From Cupriavidus basilensis (GTDB lineage Bacteria > Pseudomonadota > Gammaproteobacteria > Burkholderiales > Burkholderiaceae): DNA of 64,000 bases. The notes under the pieces are model-generated. The model was given only the letters and a program-made list of their open reading frames with translations, had not been told where the DNA came from and did not search any database. This document shows, one piece after another, positions 17,461 to 27,643 of this stretch. The stretch spans positions 1,426,001 to 1,490,000 of the forward strand of contig NZ_CP010537.1 in the NCBI RefSeq assembly GCF_000832305.1, written 5' to 3'. A program made the translations under genes and the position numbers. Every line of letters begins with the position of its first letter. Positions within the stretch are counted from its first letter, which is position 1.

Positions 17461-19091
17461 GCAGCACCGTCCTGGCCGGCCCGGGGCAGGCCACGCAGCC
17501 AGCCGTGCCCGTGCAGCCGTCTGCGCCGGCGTTTTCCGCGGCCTCCATGAGCACGGCCGCCAAGGTGCTGGCCTTCGCCACCATGTGCGTGGGCATGTTC
17601 ATCGCCTTGCTGGATATCCAGATCGTCTCGGCCTCGCTGCGCGACATCGGCGGTGGGCTGTCGGCGGGCGCCGATGAAACCGTGTGGGTGCAGACCAGCT
17701 ACCTGATCGCCGAGATCATCGTGATTCCGCTGTCGGGCTGGCTGTCGCGCGTGATGTCCACGCGCTGGCTGTTTGCCGTTTCGGCGGCAGGCTTTACGCT
17801 AACCAGCCTGCTGTGCGGCATCGCCTGGAACATCCAGAGCATGATCGCCTTTCGCGCCATGCAGGGCTTCCTGGGCGGCTCGATGATTCCGCTGGTGTTT
17901 ACCACGGCCTTCGCCTTCTTCGGCGGCAAGCAGCGCGTGATCGCCGCGGCCACCATCGGCGCCCTGGCCTCGCTGGCGCCCACGCTCGGGCCCACCGTGG
18001 GCGGCTGGATCACCGACAACTACTCCTGGCACTGGTTGTTCTTCATCAACCTGGTGCCGGGCATCTTCATCACGGTGGCGGTGCCGCTGCTGGTGCGCGT
18101 GGACCGGCCCAACTGGTCGCTGGTGCGCGGCGCCGACTATCTCGGCATGACGCTGATGGCACTGTTCCTCGGCTGCCTGCAGTACACGCTGGAAGAAGGC
18201 CCGCGCTGGGACTGGTTTGGCGACGACGTGATTCGCACCACCGCCTGGATCTCGGGCATTGCGGGTGTCGGCTTTGTCTGGCGCAGCCTGACCTACGCAC
18301 AGCCGGTGGTGGACCTGCGCGCGCTCAAGGACCGCAACTTCGCACTCGGCTGCTTCTTCTCGTTCATGACCGGCGTGGGCATCTTCGCCACCATCTATCT
18401 CACGCCGCTGTTCCTGGGCCGCGTGCGCGGCTTCAGCGCGCTGCAGATCGGGCTGGCGGTGTTCTCAACCGGCGTGTTCCAGGTCATGTCGATCCCCGTC
18501 TACGCCTTCTTCGCCAATCGGGTGGACCTGCGCTGGCTGATGATGTTCGGGCTGGGCTGCTTTGCCTTCTCGATGTGGCAGTTCGCGCCGATCACACATG
18601 ACTGGGGCGCGCAGGAACTTTTGCTGCCGCAGGCGTTTCGCGGCATGGCGCAGCAGTTCGCGGTGGCGCCGGCGGTCACGCTCACGCTGGGGGCGTTGGC
18701 GCCGGAGCGGCTCAGGCTGGCATCCGGGCTGTTCAACCTGATGCGCAACCTGGGCGGCGCGATCGGCATCGCCAGCTGCGCGACCATCCTGAACGACCGC
18801 ACCAACCTGCATTTCCAGCGCCTGGCGGAGCACCTGAACGACAGCAACGAGGCCATGGGCGCGCTGCTGCAGGCGGTGGGCAGCAATATGGCCGCGCTGG
18901 GGCACGACGTCGCCGATGCGCAGTCCGCCGCGCTCAGGCAACTGTGGGCACTGACCTGGCGCGAGGCGCAGACGCAGACGTTTGGCGATGCCTTCCTGGT
19001 CATCATGGTGTGCTTTGTCATCGCCACCGCCATGGTGCCGCTGCTGCGCAGGGCGGGCCCGCCCATGGCGCCATCGGCCGATGCGCATTGA
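17457..19091 (+). CDS. emrB: DHA2-family drug:proton antiporter, EmrB-like
   Basis: The 544-residue protein has 14 predicted helices. Motifs include LDIQIVSASLRDIGG in helix 1, the antiporter motif C region LGPTVGGWITDNYSWHWLFFIN and motif A at SGWLSRVMSTRWLF. With EmrA and the outer-membrane lipoprotein it makes a tripartite exporter of hydrophobic toxicants. Transcription goes on into the small secreted protein and thiolase genes. Confidence 0.93.
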   Translation: MSSTVLAGPGQATQPAVPVQPSAPAFSAASMSTAAKVLAFATMCVGMFIALLDIQIVSASLRDIGGGLSAGADETVWVQTSYLIAEIIVIPLSGWLSRVMSTRWLFAVSAAGFTLTSLLCGIAWNIQSMIAFRAMQGFLGGSMIPLVFTTAFAFFGGKQRVIAAATIGALASLAPTLGPTVGGWITDNYSWHWLFFINLVPGIFITVAVPLLVRVDRPNWSLVRGADYLGMTLMALFLGCLQYTLEEGPRWDWFGDDVIRTTAWISGIAGVGFVWRSLTYAQPVVDLRALKDRNFALGCFFSFMTGVGIFATIYLTPLFLGRVRGFSALQIGLAVFSTGVFQVMSIPVYAFFANRVDLRWLMMFGLGCFAFSMWQFAPITHDWGAQELLLPQAFRGMAQQFAVAPAVTLTLGALAPERLRLASGLFNLMRNLGGAIGIASCATILNDRTNLHFQRLAEHLNDSNEAMGALLQAVGSNMAALGHDVADAQSAALRQLWALTWREAQTQTFGDAFLVIMVCFVIATAMVPLLRRAGPPMAPSADAH

Positions 19092-19117
19092 GGCCTACCA
19101 CACCCGGGAGATGGATC

Positions 19118-19345
19118 ATGAACACCCGTTTAGCTAGCGCGCTGGCCTGTGCCACGCTGTTTGCCGCCCTGGCGGCACAAACCGTCCACGCCGGCACGGA
19201 GCGCCCGCGCGACGCCGGCGTGGGATGCGCCCGCGCCGACAACCGCTACTGCAAGGCGCCGCCGGGCGCGGCGGCTGGCGATGCGCAAGCGCAATGGCCG
19301 GCCGCTACGCGGCCGGCTTCGTCCACCACCCCAAGGAGCTTGTGA
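19118..19345 (+). CDS. Small secreted protein of unknown function
   Basis: The 75-residue product starts with a good signal peptide (residues 1-25, ending TVHA). The mature part contains two cysteines (in VGCARADNRYCKAPP) that could pair in the periplasm. A GGGAG site precedes the ATG. It lies 26 bp after emrB, and its stop overlaps the thiolase start in TGATG, so it is part of the operon. I recognise no family. Confidence 0.65.
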   Translation: MNTRLASALACATLFAALAAQTVHAGTERPRDAGVGCARADNRYCKAPPGAAAGDAQAQWPAATRPASSTTPRSL

Positions 19346-20532
19346 TGAAAACCAGGGAAGTTGTGTTGTGCCACCCCGTTCGCACCGCCATCGGCGCCTA
19401 TAACGGTTCGCTCAAGGCCACGCCGGCAACCGAACTGGGCGCGGCGGTCATCCGCGAGACGGTGCGGCGCTCCGGCGTCGATCCGCAGCGGATTGGCAGC
19501 GTGGTGTTCGGCAATGTGATCCAGGCGGGCAACAGGATGAATCCCGCCCGGCAGGCGGCCATCGGCGCGGGCCTGCCGGTTTCGCTGCCGGCGATGACGG
19601 TCAACCGCGTGTGCGGGTCGGGCGCGCAGGCCATCGCCAGCGCCGCCGATGAAATCTGGCTTGGCCATGTCGACGTGGCGATTGCCGGTGGCATGGAGAA
19701 TATGGACCAGGCGCCGTACCTGATGCCCGCCGCCCGCTGGGGCAGCCGCATGGGCGACGCGGCGCTGCAGGACAGCATGCTGCGCGATGGCCTGGTGGAT
19801 GCCTTCTCGGGCGAGCACTCCGGCTGGCATACCGAGGACCTGGTGACCCGAAACAAGATCGGCCGCGACGAACAGGACCGCTGGGCAGAGCGCTCGCAAA
19901 GCCACTTTGCCCGCGCGCAGGAGCAAGGCCGCTTTGTGGAGCAGATCATCGGTGTGCCCGTGAAGGCGAAGGGCGGCACGTCCACGTTCAACGTGGATGA
20001 AGCGAACCGGCCGGATACCACCTTCGAGATTCTCAGCAAGCTGCGTCCGGCGTTTCGCAAGGACGGCACCATCACCGCGGGCAATGCACCGGGACTCAAT
20101 AGCGGCGCGGCCGCCATGCTGGTCGCCGAGCGATCGCTGGCCGAGAGCCTCGGGCTGGCACCGATGGCCCGGCTGGTGGCCTATGGCGTAGGCGCCGTCG
20201 AGCCAGGCTTGTTCGGCCTTGGGCCTGTTCCCGCTGTGCGCCAGGCGCTGCAGCGGGCGCAATGGGCGCTGGGCGATGTCGAGTGGCTCGAGATCAATGA
20301 GGCCTTCGCGGCGGTGCCCCTGGCAGTGGCGGGCGAACTCGGGTTGCCGCTCGACATCATCAACGTGGAGGGCGGCGCGATCGCGCATGGCCATCCCATC
20401 GGCGCGACCGGGGCGGTGCTCACCACACGCCTGCTGTATGCGATGCGTGCGCATGGGCTACGCCGGGGCGTCGTGACGCTGTGCATCGGGGGCGGGCAGG
20501 GCATTGCGCTGGCGCTCGAAGCCCTGGATTAG
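19345..20532 (+). CDS. Acetyl-CoA acetyltransferase (thiolase)
   Basis: The 395-residue thiolase II-type enzyme condenses or cleaves acyl-CoA with acetyl-CoA. The nucleophile is Cys90 in NRVCGSGAQA; the NEAFA loop, the GHPIGATG His and the final Cys in CIGGGQG are present. It is translationally coupled to the small secreted protein behind the efflux pump, an unusual partner; the pump may protect against an aromatic or acyl intermediate. The precise substrate cannot be read. Confidence 0.9.
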   Translation: MKTREVVLCHPVRTAIGAYNGSLKATPATELGAAVIRETVRRSGVDPQRIGSVVFGNVIQAGNRMNPARQAAIGAGLPVSLPAMTVNRVCGSGAQAIASAADEIWLGHVDVAIAGGMENMDQAPYLMPAARWGSRMGDAALQDSMLRDGLVDAFSGEHSGWHTEDLVTRNKIGRDEQDRWAERSQSHFARAQEQGRFVEQIIGVPVKAKGGTSTFNVDEANRPDTTFEILSKLRPAFRKDGTITAGNAPGLNSGAAAMLVAERSLAESLGLAPMARLVAYGVGAVEPGLFGLGPVPAVRQALQRAQWALGDVEWLEINEAFAAVPLAVAGELGLPLDIINVEGGAIAHGHPIGATGAVLTTRLLYAMRAHGLRRGVVTLCIGGGQGIALALEALD

Positions 20533-20617
20533 ACGGCACCGGTGAGGCCGGCATTGCGGCGTTTCAATCCAGCTATCATGCTGAAAGTATCAAGATGCCG
20601 AAGCGGAGTCGTCGACC

Positions 20618-21166
20618 ATGCAAAGAAAAACCTTCAGGAACATGCAATGCCCCATCGCCCGCGGGCTGGAACGGGTTGGCGAGTGGTGGAGCATGCTGCT
20701 GATGCGCGAGGCGTTCTACGGCGCGCGGCGTTTCGACGACTTCCAGAAGAACCTGGACATCGCACCCAACATGCTCACGCGCCGCCTCACCGCGCTGGTG
20801 GAGGAGGGGTTGCTGGAGCGCCGGCAGTACTCGGAGAAGCCGCCGCGCTACGAATATGTGCTGACGCAATGCGGGCGGGATTTCCTGCCCGTGCTGCTGG
20901 CCATGCTGGCCTGGGGCAACAAGCACTTCGCGCCGGAAGGCCCCAGCGTGGAACTGCGCGACAAGGAAACCGGCAAGGTGGTCGATCCCGTGCTGGTGGA
21001 TGCCGGCACGGGCGAGCGGCTGAATTTCAAGCGGCATGCCCTGGTGGCGGGCCCGGCCGCCGCGGACGGCATGCGCCGGCGCCTGGCATCCGCCGCCAGC
21101 TTCCTGGGGGGCGCGGAGCAAACCGGGGAGGCGGGCGGCGCGGTGCTCGCCGGCGACCTGCCGTAG
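20618..21166 (+). CDS. HxlR-family regulator, paralogue of the efflux regulator
   Basis: The 182-residue protein shares most of its length with the regulator at 15743, including CPIARGLERVGEWWSMLLMR, IAPNMLTRRL and LLAMLAWGNKHFAPEG. The redox-type Cys in CPIARG is kept. It may control the thiolase/PanE genes or bind the same sites as its paralogue. The ribosome site is distant (CGGAG 9 bp before the ATG). Confidence 0.85.
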   Translation: MQRKTFRNMQCPIARGLERVGEWWSMLLMREAFYGARRFDDFQKNLDIAPNMLTRRLTALVEEGLLERRQYSEKPPRYEYVLTQCGRDFLPVLLAMLAWGNKHFAPEGPSVELRDKETGKVVDPVLVDAGTGERLNFKRHALVAGPAAADGMRRRLASAASFLGGAEQTGEAGGAVLAGDLP

Positions 21167-21182
21167 GCGCTTTGCGCTGTCA

Positions 21183-21222
21183 GCCACTGCTGGCCACTGT
21201 TAGTCACTGTTTGTCACTGTCA
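21183..21222. repeat. 10-bp tandem repeat upstream of the PanE-like gene
   Basis: Four consecutive 10-bp units of the type GYCACTGTTN fill the spacer between the hxlR paralogue and the reductase gene. Confidence 0.75.
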
Positions 21223-21252
21223 ATCAAGTAGGACATCGAAGCGGGGAACGTC

Positions 21253-22191
21253 ATGAAGATTCTGGTCCTGGGCGCTGGCGCCATGGGTGGCTACTACGGC
21301 GCGCGCCTGATGCAGGCGGGGGCGGATGTCACGTTCCTGGTGCGCCCACGGCGCGCCGAAGCGCTGGCCAGAGATGGCCTGACCGTGCGCAGCGAGCTTG
21401 GCGATATCCGCGCCGCCGTGAAGACGGTGCTGGCCGAGGACGCCAAGGCGGACTACGACCTGGTCCTGCTGGCATGCAAGACCTACGACCTGGACAGCGC
21501 GATGGCCGCGCTGGGCCCGGCGCTTTCTGCCAGCGGGGGCAAGCGCGCGGCGATCCTGCCGCTCGTCAACGGGCTGCGTGCGTATGAGACGCTGGACGCG
21601 CGCTACGGCCGCGACAGGGTGCTTGGCGGCGTGTCGTACATTGCCACCACGCTCGACGCCGCTGGCGCGGTGGTGCATCAGGGCGCGGTCGACAGGCTCA
21701 TCGTGGGCGCGCGTGCCGAGTCGGCACAGGGCCTGGCCGCGGCCTTCCATGCGCTTGCCGCCAGCACGCCCGGCACGCGCGAGTTGTCACCAGTCATCGA
21801 CCAGGCGCTGTGGAACAAGTGGGTGATGATCTCGGCCGGTGCGCTGATGACCTGCCTGATGCGTGGCGCCGTTGGCCAGATCGTCAGGACGGTGGACGGC
21901 CGCGCGCTGATGCAGCAGGCCATGGACGAATGCGCGGCGGTGGCGCGTTTGTCCGGGTACGCCTTGCCCGAGCCGGTGGCCCAGGCCATGGCCGCGCGCC
22001 TGCTGGACGAGAACTCGGCCTGGGTCGCCTCCATGATGCGCGATATCGCGCAGGGCGCGCCCCGCCTGGAGGCGTACGACATCGTCGGCGACATGGCGCA
22101 GCGTGCCGCGCGGCTGGGGCATGCGGTGCCGCTGGTGCGCATCGCCTATAGCCACCTGCAGGTCTACGAAGCGCAGCGCGCCGCGGCCTGA
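21253..22191 (+). CDS. Ketopantoate reductase-like NADPH oxidoreductase (ApbA/PanE family)
   Basis: The 312-residue protein begins with a Rossmann [13 protein letters not shown] motif (7-19), has the C-terminal helical domain of the family and the [14 protein letters not shown] segment corresponding to the active-site Lys/Asn region. Many members reduce 2-oxo acids other than ketopantoate, and the location outside a pantothenate locus argues for a catabolic 2-oxo-acid reductase. Its 3' end overlaps the convergent AraC gene by 28 bp. Confidence 0.85.
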   Translation: MKILVLGAGAMGGYYGARLMQAGADVTFLVRPRRAEALARDGLTVRSELGDIRAAVKTVLAEDAKADYDLVLLACKTYDLDSAMAALGPALSASGGKRAAILPLVNGLRAYETLDARYGRDRVLGGVSYIATTLDAAGAVVHQGAVDRLIVGARAESAQGLAAAFHALAASTPGTRELSPVIDQALWNKWVMISAGALMTCLMRGAVGQIVRTVDGRALMQQAMDECAAVARLSGYALPEPVAQAMAARLLDENSAWVASMMRDIAQGAPRLEAYDIVGDMAQRAARLGHAVPLVRIAYSHLQVYEAQRAAA

Positions 22192-23162
22192 CGCGCCGAG
22201 GCCGCCTGCGCGGCGGCGGCCGCGCGGCGCTCCCGCGCCGCATGCCGGAACATGCCCGGCCCCACGCCAAAGTACGCTTTGAAGGCGCGCCCGAAGGCGG
22301 CCTCGGAGGCATAGCCGCATTGCTCGCCGATGCTGGCCGCGGAGCCGCGGTCCAGCGTCAGCAGGCGGGCGGCCATTTCCATGCGCAAGGTGGTCACGAA
22401 CTGCAGCGGCGTCTCGCCGCTGAGCTGGGCGAAGCGCCGTGCGAACGTGGCGCGCGACACATTGCACACCGCCGCCAGCGACGCCACCGACCATGGCTCG
22501 GCCGGCGCGCGCAGTACCGCATCGATCGCCTTGGACAGCCGCGCATCGGCCATCAGCGCCAGCAGGCTATGCGTGACGCCGCCCTGCGCGATCAGCGCGC
22601 GCAACAGCAGGGTCAGCAATGCGGTGGAGAGCTGCCCGATGACCGCCGCGCCACCAGGCTCGGGCGCCTGCGCCTCGTTGCGCATCATGTCGATCAGCGC
22701 ATGCAGCCAGGCGCAATCGGCGCGCTGCGCGGTGGCCACGCGCAGCACCGGTGGCAGGTTGCGCAACAGCACCGTGCCCGGCAAGCCCAGCACGAACGTG
22801 CCGCACAGCATGTCCAGCGGATGCGCGTCGCCGGGCATCGTCACCTCGGTCAGCAGGCCATTGAAGCGCGTGGTCTGGGCCGGCATGGCGGGGTGCGCCC
22901 CTTCGGCCCCCTCGGTCCCATCGGGCAGGCTGCGCAGCGTATGCGCGCTGCCATGCGGGAACAGCAGCACGTCGCCCGCAGCGAGAGAGATGGCCTCCTG
23001 CGCCACCAGCGCGCGCGCCTGCCCCTTCAGGATGATGTGATACGGCAGGTGGCCGGCGGGCGCTGCCGCGTTGTCCACCCGCCAGTTGCCGGCGAAGTGG
23101 CAGTGCAGGTCGACGGTGCCGGCGGGCGAAAGCATGCGCACAAGTTCGGTCAGGCTATCCAT
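22164..23162 (-). CDS. AraC-family regulator with cupin-type sensor
   Basis: The 332-residue regulator has an N-terminal cupin_6 domain ([27 protein letters not shown]) and a C-terminal pair of helix-turn-helices (about 220-310; [19 protein letters not shown]). This subgroup usually activates the adjacent divergent gene, here an AhpD-like protein. ATG 23162 is chosen because similarity starts there and the spacer before it holds the operator-like repeat. Confidence 0.88.
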   Translation of the reverse strand: MDSLTELVRMLSPAGTVDLHCHFAGNWRVDNAAAPAGHLPYHIILKGQARALVAQEAISLAAGDVLLFPHGSAHTLRSLPDGTEGAEGAHPAMPAQTTRFNGLLTEVTMPGDAHPLDMLCGTFVLGLPGTVLLRNLPPVLRVATAQRADCAWLHALIDMMRNEAQAPEPGGAAVIGQLSTALLTLLLRALIAQGGVTHSLLALMADARLSKAIDAVLRAPAEPWSVASLAAVCNVSRATFARRFAQLSGETPLQFVTTLRMEMAARLLTLDRGSAASIGEQCGYASEAAFGRAFKAYFGVGPGMFRHAARERRAAAAAQAASARQAAARCAS

Positions 23163-23218
23163 GGCGGGAACGGAGTCATCAAGACGGATACGATGTGTTG
23201 AGACGATAGGGCAAGATA

Positions 23219-23247
23219 ATGCGACGATTATATGCGGTAAGTCGCAT
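23219..23247. promoter_or_regulatory. Inverted repeat between araC-type and ahpD-like genes
   Basis: ATGCGAC (23219-23225) and GTCGCAT (23241-23247) form a perfect inverted repeat with centres 22 bp apart, two helical turns, around an AT-rich core with a TATA-like box. A likely activator/repressor site for the AraC protein. Confidence 0.4.
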
Positions 23248-23330
23248 CTGGCGCGCCTAGACTTCAGTCCATGGAAGCAGCGCAACAAACACAGCGCGGG
23301 TCCATCAACCAACCGCAAAGGAGTGCCGTC

Positions 23331-23867
23331 ATGTCCCGTCTTCACACTATCAACCCCGCCGAAGCCACCGGCCAGGCTGCCCAACTGTTCGCCGCCATCA
23401 AGGGCGCCGTGGGCAAGGTGCCCAACGCTTACGCGGTGATCGGCAGCAATGCCCCCGAGGTGCTGGCCCACGCACTGCAAACCGGCGCGCTGCTCAAGAA
23501 CGCCACGCTCAGCGCCCGTGAGCTCGAAGCGATCAACCTTGCCGTCAGCGAAGCGTCGGGTTGTGACTATTGCGTGGCCGCGCACACCATGACCGGCAAG
23601 ATGGCCGGCTATACCGCCGAACAAACGCGAGAGCTGCGCGCCGGCGAATACCCGCAAGACAGCAAGATCGACGCGCTGGTCCGCTTCGCACTGGCCGTGG
23701 TCACGACTTCCGGCACGTTACCCGCCAGCGTCGTCGCCAATGTGCGCGAAGCCGGCTACACCGATCGCCAGATCGTCGAGAGCATCCAGGCCATCAGCGC
23801 GATCCTGTTCACCAATATGATCAACCGCGTCAACGATACGGCGATCGATTTCCCCAAGGTGGCGTGA
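23331..23867 (+). CDS. AhpD/carboxymuconolactone decarboxylase-family peroxidase
   Basis: The 178-residue all-helical protein carries the CxxC thiol pair and distal His of AhpD-type alkylhydroperoxidases: Cys78, Cys81 and His85 in CDYCVAAH. Such proteins reduce peroxides or act as thiol-disulfide antioxidants. An AAAGGAG site precedes the ATG. It is divergent from, and probably controlled by, the AraC-type regulator. Confidence 0.9.
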   Translation: MSRLHTINPAEATGQAAQLFAAIKGAVGKVPNAYAVIGSNAPEVLAHALQTGALLKNATLSARELEAINLAVSEASGCDYCVAAHTMTGKMAGYTAEQTRELRAGEYPQDSKIDALVRFALAVVTTSGTLPASVVANVREAGYTDRQIVESIQAISAILFTNMINRVNDTAIDFPKVA

Positions 23868-24068
23868 CAGAGGGCGGGGCGGCCGGCCAGGCCGCTCCCG
23901 CCGCCAGCGCAGCGCGCCGGGGCGTGCCCGAAAAGTCACCCGCCTGCGCTATCATCTGGGCCCGATCGCCAAGAGCGCTCGGGCGCTTCGTTGTATTCCC
24001 GACCCAAACCGTGCTCGACGTGCCTATCTCCAACCGCCGCCTCAAGCTGCGCGCGGATGCTGTATCCG

Positions 24069-25316
24069 CTATGGTTTCGGGCTCAGGCCATTCAGGTGCT
24101 TGACCAGCTTGCCCAGCGTGGTGGCCTGGATCAGCAGGCTGAACACCACCACCAGGTAAGTCACGCCGATCAGCATCTCGCGGCCGGGAAACTCCGGCAG
24201 CGATAGCGCCAGCGCGATCGAGATGCCGCCGCGCAGGCCGCCCCAGGTCATGATGGTGGCCGAGTGGGGATTGAGCCGGCGGAAATTCTGCAGCGCCAGC
24301 AACGGGATGGCCACGCTGATGCCGCGGGCAACCAGCACCACGGGAATCGCCGCCAGCCCCAGCCAGACGATATGCAGCTGCAGCGACAGCGCGATGATCT
24401 CCAGCCCGATCAGGCCAAACAGCACCAGGTTGAGCAACTCGTCCAGCAGGCCCCAGAAATTGAACAAGTGCTCGCGGGTCTTCTCCGACATCGACTTGCT
24501 GGTGCTATGGTTGCCGATCACCAGGCCCATGATGACCACCGACAGCGGCGCGGACACGTGCACCGCTTCGGCCAGGCTGTAGCCGCCGGTGGCGAGCGCC
24601 AGCGTGATCAGGATCTCGACCGGATAGCTGTCGATCCCGCGCAGCAGCACCGACGCCACATAGCCCACCACCATGCCCAGCACCACCGCGCCCAGCACTT
24701 CGCGCACCAGCGCTAGCGCCACGTGCGAAGCGGAGAATTCGGTGGCGCCGGTAGCCAGCCCCACCAGGGTCAGGAATGCCACCACCGCGGTGCCGTCGTT
24801 GAACAGCGACTCGCCTGCGATCTTGGTTTCCAGGCTTTCCGATGCGCCCGCGTTCTTGAGCACGCTGAGCACGGCGATCGGATCGGTAGGGGAAATCAGC
24901 GCGCCGAACACCAGGCACCACAGCAGGCTGACCGGGTGGCCCAGCCACTGTGCGACATAGAAGAAGCCGAACCCGACCGCGGCGGTCGAGATCACCACGC
25001 CGACCGTGGCCAGCATGACCACGGCCCGGCGCTGGCGGCGCATGCGCGAGAGGTCGACGTGCAAGGCGCCGGCGAACAGCAGCAGGCTGAGCAGGCCATG
25101 GAAGACCACGTCGGAGAAATCGATCTGGGCCACGAGCTTGCGGGCCTGCGCGACCATTTCAGGGTGGTTGAAGCCGAGGATGGACACACTCAGGCAGGTC
25201 ACCAGCCCGACGGCCGTGATGCCCAGGGTGTCGGGCAGCTTGATGAAGCGGTGGTTGATGACGCCGAAAATGGCGATGAGGGTGAAAAGGGCGCCAGTCC
25301 CTTGGAATACAGTCAT
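24069..25316 (-). CDS. Sodium/proton antiporter, CPA1 family
   Basis: The 415-residue membrane protein has about 11-12 helices with the CPA1 core motifs SPTDPIAVLSVLK and GESLFNDGTAVV (ion-binding Asp residues) and the late conserved Arg region WGGLRGGISIALAL. It exchanges Na+ or K+ for protons across the inner membrane. It is a single gene with GGAG 11 bp before the ATG. Confidence 0.92.
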   Translation of the reverse strand: MTVFQGTGALFTLIAIFGVINHRFIKLPDTLGITAVGLVTCLSVSILGFNHPEMVAQARKLVAQIDFSDVVFHGLLSLLLFAGALHVDLSRMRRQRRAVVMLATVGVVISTAAVGFGFFYVAQWLGHPVSLLWCLVFGALISPTDPIAVLSVLKNAGASESLETKIAGESLFNDGTAVVAFLTLVGLATGATEFSASHVALALVREVLGAVVLGMVVGYVASVLLRGIDSYPVEILITLALATGGYSLAEAVHVSAPLSVVIMGLVIGNHSTSKSMSEKTREHLFNFWGLLDELLNLVLFGLIGLEIIALSLQLHIVWLGLAAIPVVLVARGISVAIPLLALQNFRRLNPHSATIMTWGGLRGGISIALALSLPEFPGREMLIGVTYLVVVFSLLIQATTLGKLVKHLNGLSPKP

Positions 25317-25400
25317 GCGGGGAGTTCTCCTTGCTGATGGGCGTTGCGGGTGTTTCGAGCGGGTGTTTCTAGCATTACGGGCACTACAGTCATGCCGGCA

Positions 25401-25436
25401 CTAGCAGCACTAGCAGCACTAGCAGCACTAGCAGCA
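25401..25436. repeat. 9-bp tandem repeat upstream of the antiporter
   Basis: Four perfect copies of CTAGCAGCA follow each other between the antiporter gene and the chemoreceptor terminator. Confidence 0.8.
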
Positions 25437-25534
25437 CCACCGGCATTCCGCGCCGGGTGCGCCGTCATGTGGATTTTGTGCCACACCAACCATACCAGCA
25501 ATTGTGAAATTTCTCCAAATGGCGCCCGCCTGAC

Positions 25535-25569
25535 GAAAAAAGGGGGTTCAGCAGCCGCTGAACCCCCTT
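25535..25569 (-). terminator. Rho-independent terminator of the chemoreceptor gene
   Basis: A perfect 11-bp stem (25542-25552 with 25557-25567, loop AGCC) is followed on the minus strand by a run of T. It lies 31 bp past the end of the chemoreceptor gene. Confidence 0.85.
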
Positions 25570-25599
25570 GCTTACCTGGCTCGCCGCCTGCTCAGCGGT

Positions 25600-27432
25600 T
25601 CAAGCCCCGGACCCCATCGCGCCGCCATGCGCGCTGGCCAGGCGGAACTGGCCCACCGCATCGGCCAGCTTGTTGGCTTGCTCATGCAGGAAACCGGCCG
25701 CCGCCGAGGCTTGCTCGACCAGCGCCGCATTCTGCTGCGTCGCCCCGTCGAGCTGGCTCACCGCCTGGTTGACCTGTGTGATGCCCACGCTTTGCTCGCT
25801 GCCGGCATTCGAGATTTCGCGCAGCACCTGCTCGACCTGTTTCACGCTGGCCACGATGCTGTTCATCGTCTCGCCGGCGTCCCGCACCAGCTCCGCGCCC
25901 GAGTCCACCTTGGCCACCGATTTGCTGATCAGTCCCTTGATCTCCTTGGCGGCCTGGGCGCTGCGCTGGGCCAGCGTGCGGACTTCGCCAGCCACCACGG
26001 CGAATCCGCGTCCCTGTTCGCCGGCGCGGGCGGCTTCCACGGCAGCGTTGAGCGCCAGGATGTTGGTCTGGAAGGCGATGCCGTCGATGACCCCGATGAT
26101 GTCGTGGATCTTGGCGGAGGCGGTCGAGATTTCCTGCATGGTGGTCACCACGCGAGAGACGGCATCGCCCCCCCGGTTGGCGACCTGGGAGGCCGCGGCC
26201 GCCAGCTCGCCGGCGCGCACGGCGGCCTCGGCCGAGTTTTGCACGGTGCCGGTGAGCTGGTCCATGGCAGCCGCTGTCTGCTCCAGGCTGGCCGCGGCTT
26301 GCTCGGTACGCGCGGACAGGTCGATATTGCCCTGCGAGATTTCGGCGGTTGCCGTACGAACCGATTCGCTGCTGTCCCGGATATCGATCAGCACCGTGGC
26401 GAGCTTGTCGGCAAACTGGTTGAACGCACGGGCGATCTGCGTGACCTCATCATTGCCGTCGGCCGGCAGGCGCTTGGTCAGGTCGCCGTGTCCGGAGCCG
26501 ATTTCGTCCATCGCCTCGCGCACCTGGGACAGCCGCCGGAACGCAGAGGCAGTCATGACCGAGCCGACACCCGCGGCGAGGAAGGCCACCGTCACCAGGG
26601 TCATGAACATGGCCTGCAGCACATTGTGCAGGCCGGCCAGGGCTTCATCCTCATCCATGGCAACCACCACTTCCCAGTCGGAGTTCTTGACCGGCTCCGC
26701 ATGCAGCAGCTTGGTGGCACCCGCGATCTTCACTGCGAGGGGCTGGTCGGGATCCGACAGGCTGGCCAGGGCGTTCGCCGTCAGGTCGGCGGACAGATCG
26801 GTGGCCGGCTTGAGGTTGAGCCTGGCATCCGGATGCGCCACGATGCGCCCGCTCTTGTCGGCCAGGAAGGCAAAGCTGGCCGGGGTGGGGTGGATGGCGT
26901 TCACGGTGGAGGTCACGGCGTCCAGGTTCACATCGGCGGCCACCACGGCCTTCAACTGGCCATTGGCCAGCACGGGCAGGGCCAGCGTCACCACGAGCTT
27001 CTTGGTCGCGACATCTTCATACGGCTGCGTGATGACCAGCTTGCCGGCGCTGACGGCGGCCTGGTACCACGGGCGGCCCGTGGGATCGTAGTCGGCGGGG
27101 ATGCCGAGGTCGCGGGAAAACACCGCATGCTTGTCCGGGTAGCCCGCGTAGGCCACGACAAAGCCGCCGGATTTTTCCAGCTGCGTGACCGCAGACATGG
27201 GATCGGTGGAAAGGCTCTCCGGGGAGACGGCTTGCACCATGTCGGCCCGCGCGGTCAGCCACTCGGTGATGGCTTGCGCGTTGCCTTGGGTGATGGTGGC
27301 GAGGTTTTGCCGCAGCGTGCGTTCGTCGCTGTGCTTCGTGACTACGTAGGTGATGCCGGTGGATGCCGACAGGGCGGTGACAACGATGGCGACACAGGTC
27401 GCCGTAATGCGTGTACGGAGCGAGAGAAGCAT
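25600..27432 (-). CDS. Methyl-accepting chemotaxis protein with dCache sensor
   Basis: The 610-residue receptor has a transmembrane helix at about 9-32, a periplasmic double-Cache domain (about 35-280, with [20 protein letters not shown], typical of dCache_1 ligand pockets for amino acids or organic acids), a second helix (about 283-305), HAMP and a long coiled-coil signalling domain whose hairpin tip [20 protein letters not shown] is highly conserved. No C-terminal CheR pentapeptide is present. It is monocistronic with its own terminator. Confidence 0.93.
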   Translation of the reverse strand: MLLSLRTRITATCVAIVVTALSASTGITYVVTKHSDERTLRQNLATITQGNAQAITEWLTARADMVQAVSPESLSTDPMSAVTQLEKSGGFVVAYAGYPDKHAVFSRDLGIPADYDPTGRPWYQAAVSAGKLVITQPYEDVATKKLVVTLALPVLANGQLKAVVAADVNLDAVTSTVNAIHPTPASFAFLADKSGRIVAHPDARLNLKPATDLSADLTANALASLSDPDQPLAVKIAGATKLLHAEPVKNSDWEVVVAMDEDEALAGLHNVLQAMFMTLVTVAFLAAGVGSVMTASAFRRLSQVREAMDEIGSGHGDLTKRLPADGNDEVTQIARAFNQFADKLATVLIDIRDSSESVRTATAEISQGNIDLSARTEQAAASLEQTAAAMDQLTGTVQNSAEAAVRAGELAAAASQVANRGGDAVSRVVTTMQEISTASAKIHDIIGVIDGIAFQTNILALNAAVEAARAGEQGRGFAVVAGEVRTLAQRSAQAAKEIKGLISKSVAKVDSGAELVRDAGETMNSIVASVKQVEQVLREISNAGSEQSVGITQVNQAVSQLDGATQQNAALVEQASAAAGFLHEQANKLADAVGQFRLASAHGGAMGSGA

Positions 27433-27468
27433 GCGCGTTGGGTAGGGGGCGGTGGTTGAAAAAGGCCT

Positions 27469-27487
27469 CCGACAATTTTGTTGTCGG
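27469..27487. promoter_or_regulatory. Inverted repeat upstream of the chemoreceptor
   Basis: CCGACAA (27469-27475) and TTGTCGG (27481-27487) form a perfect 7-bp inverted repeat around TTTTG, 37 bp before the start codon. It may be an operator or a leader hairpin. Confidence 0.3.
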
Positions 27488-27643
27488 CCAGCATGCCCCG
27501 GCTAACGGAAGGCTGGAGGGGAACTGTAGGGCTGAAACGGCAATGTGCAGACATTTCGCCGTGCTAGTGCATGGCGGCGCCCCGCGGCGTGGTGAATACG
27601 CCGCTATTGCGCGGCGGGACTCGGTTTCCGCACCGTCCTTGCC

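Noticed and set aside
25401..25436. Possible CRISPR-like array
   Set aside because: Units are 9 bp with no spacers; it is a simple tandem repeat. No other direct-repeat-spacer pattern was seen in the window.
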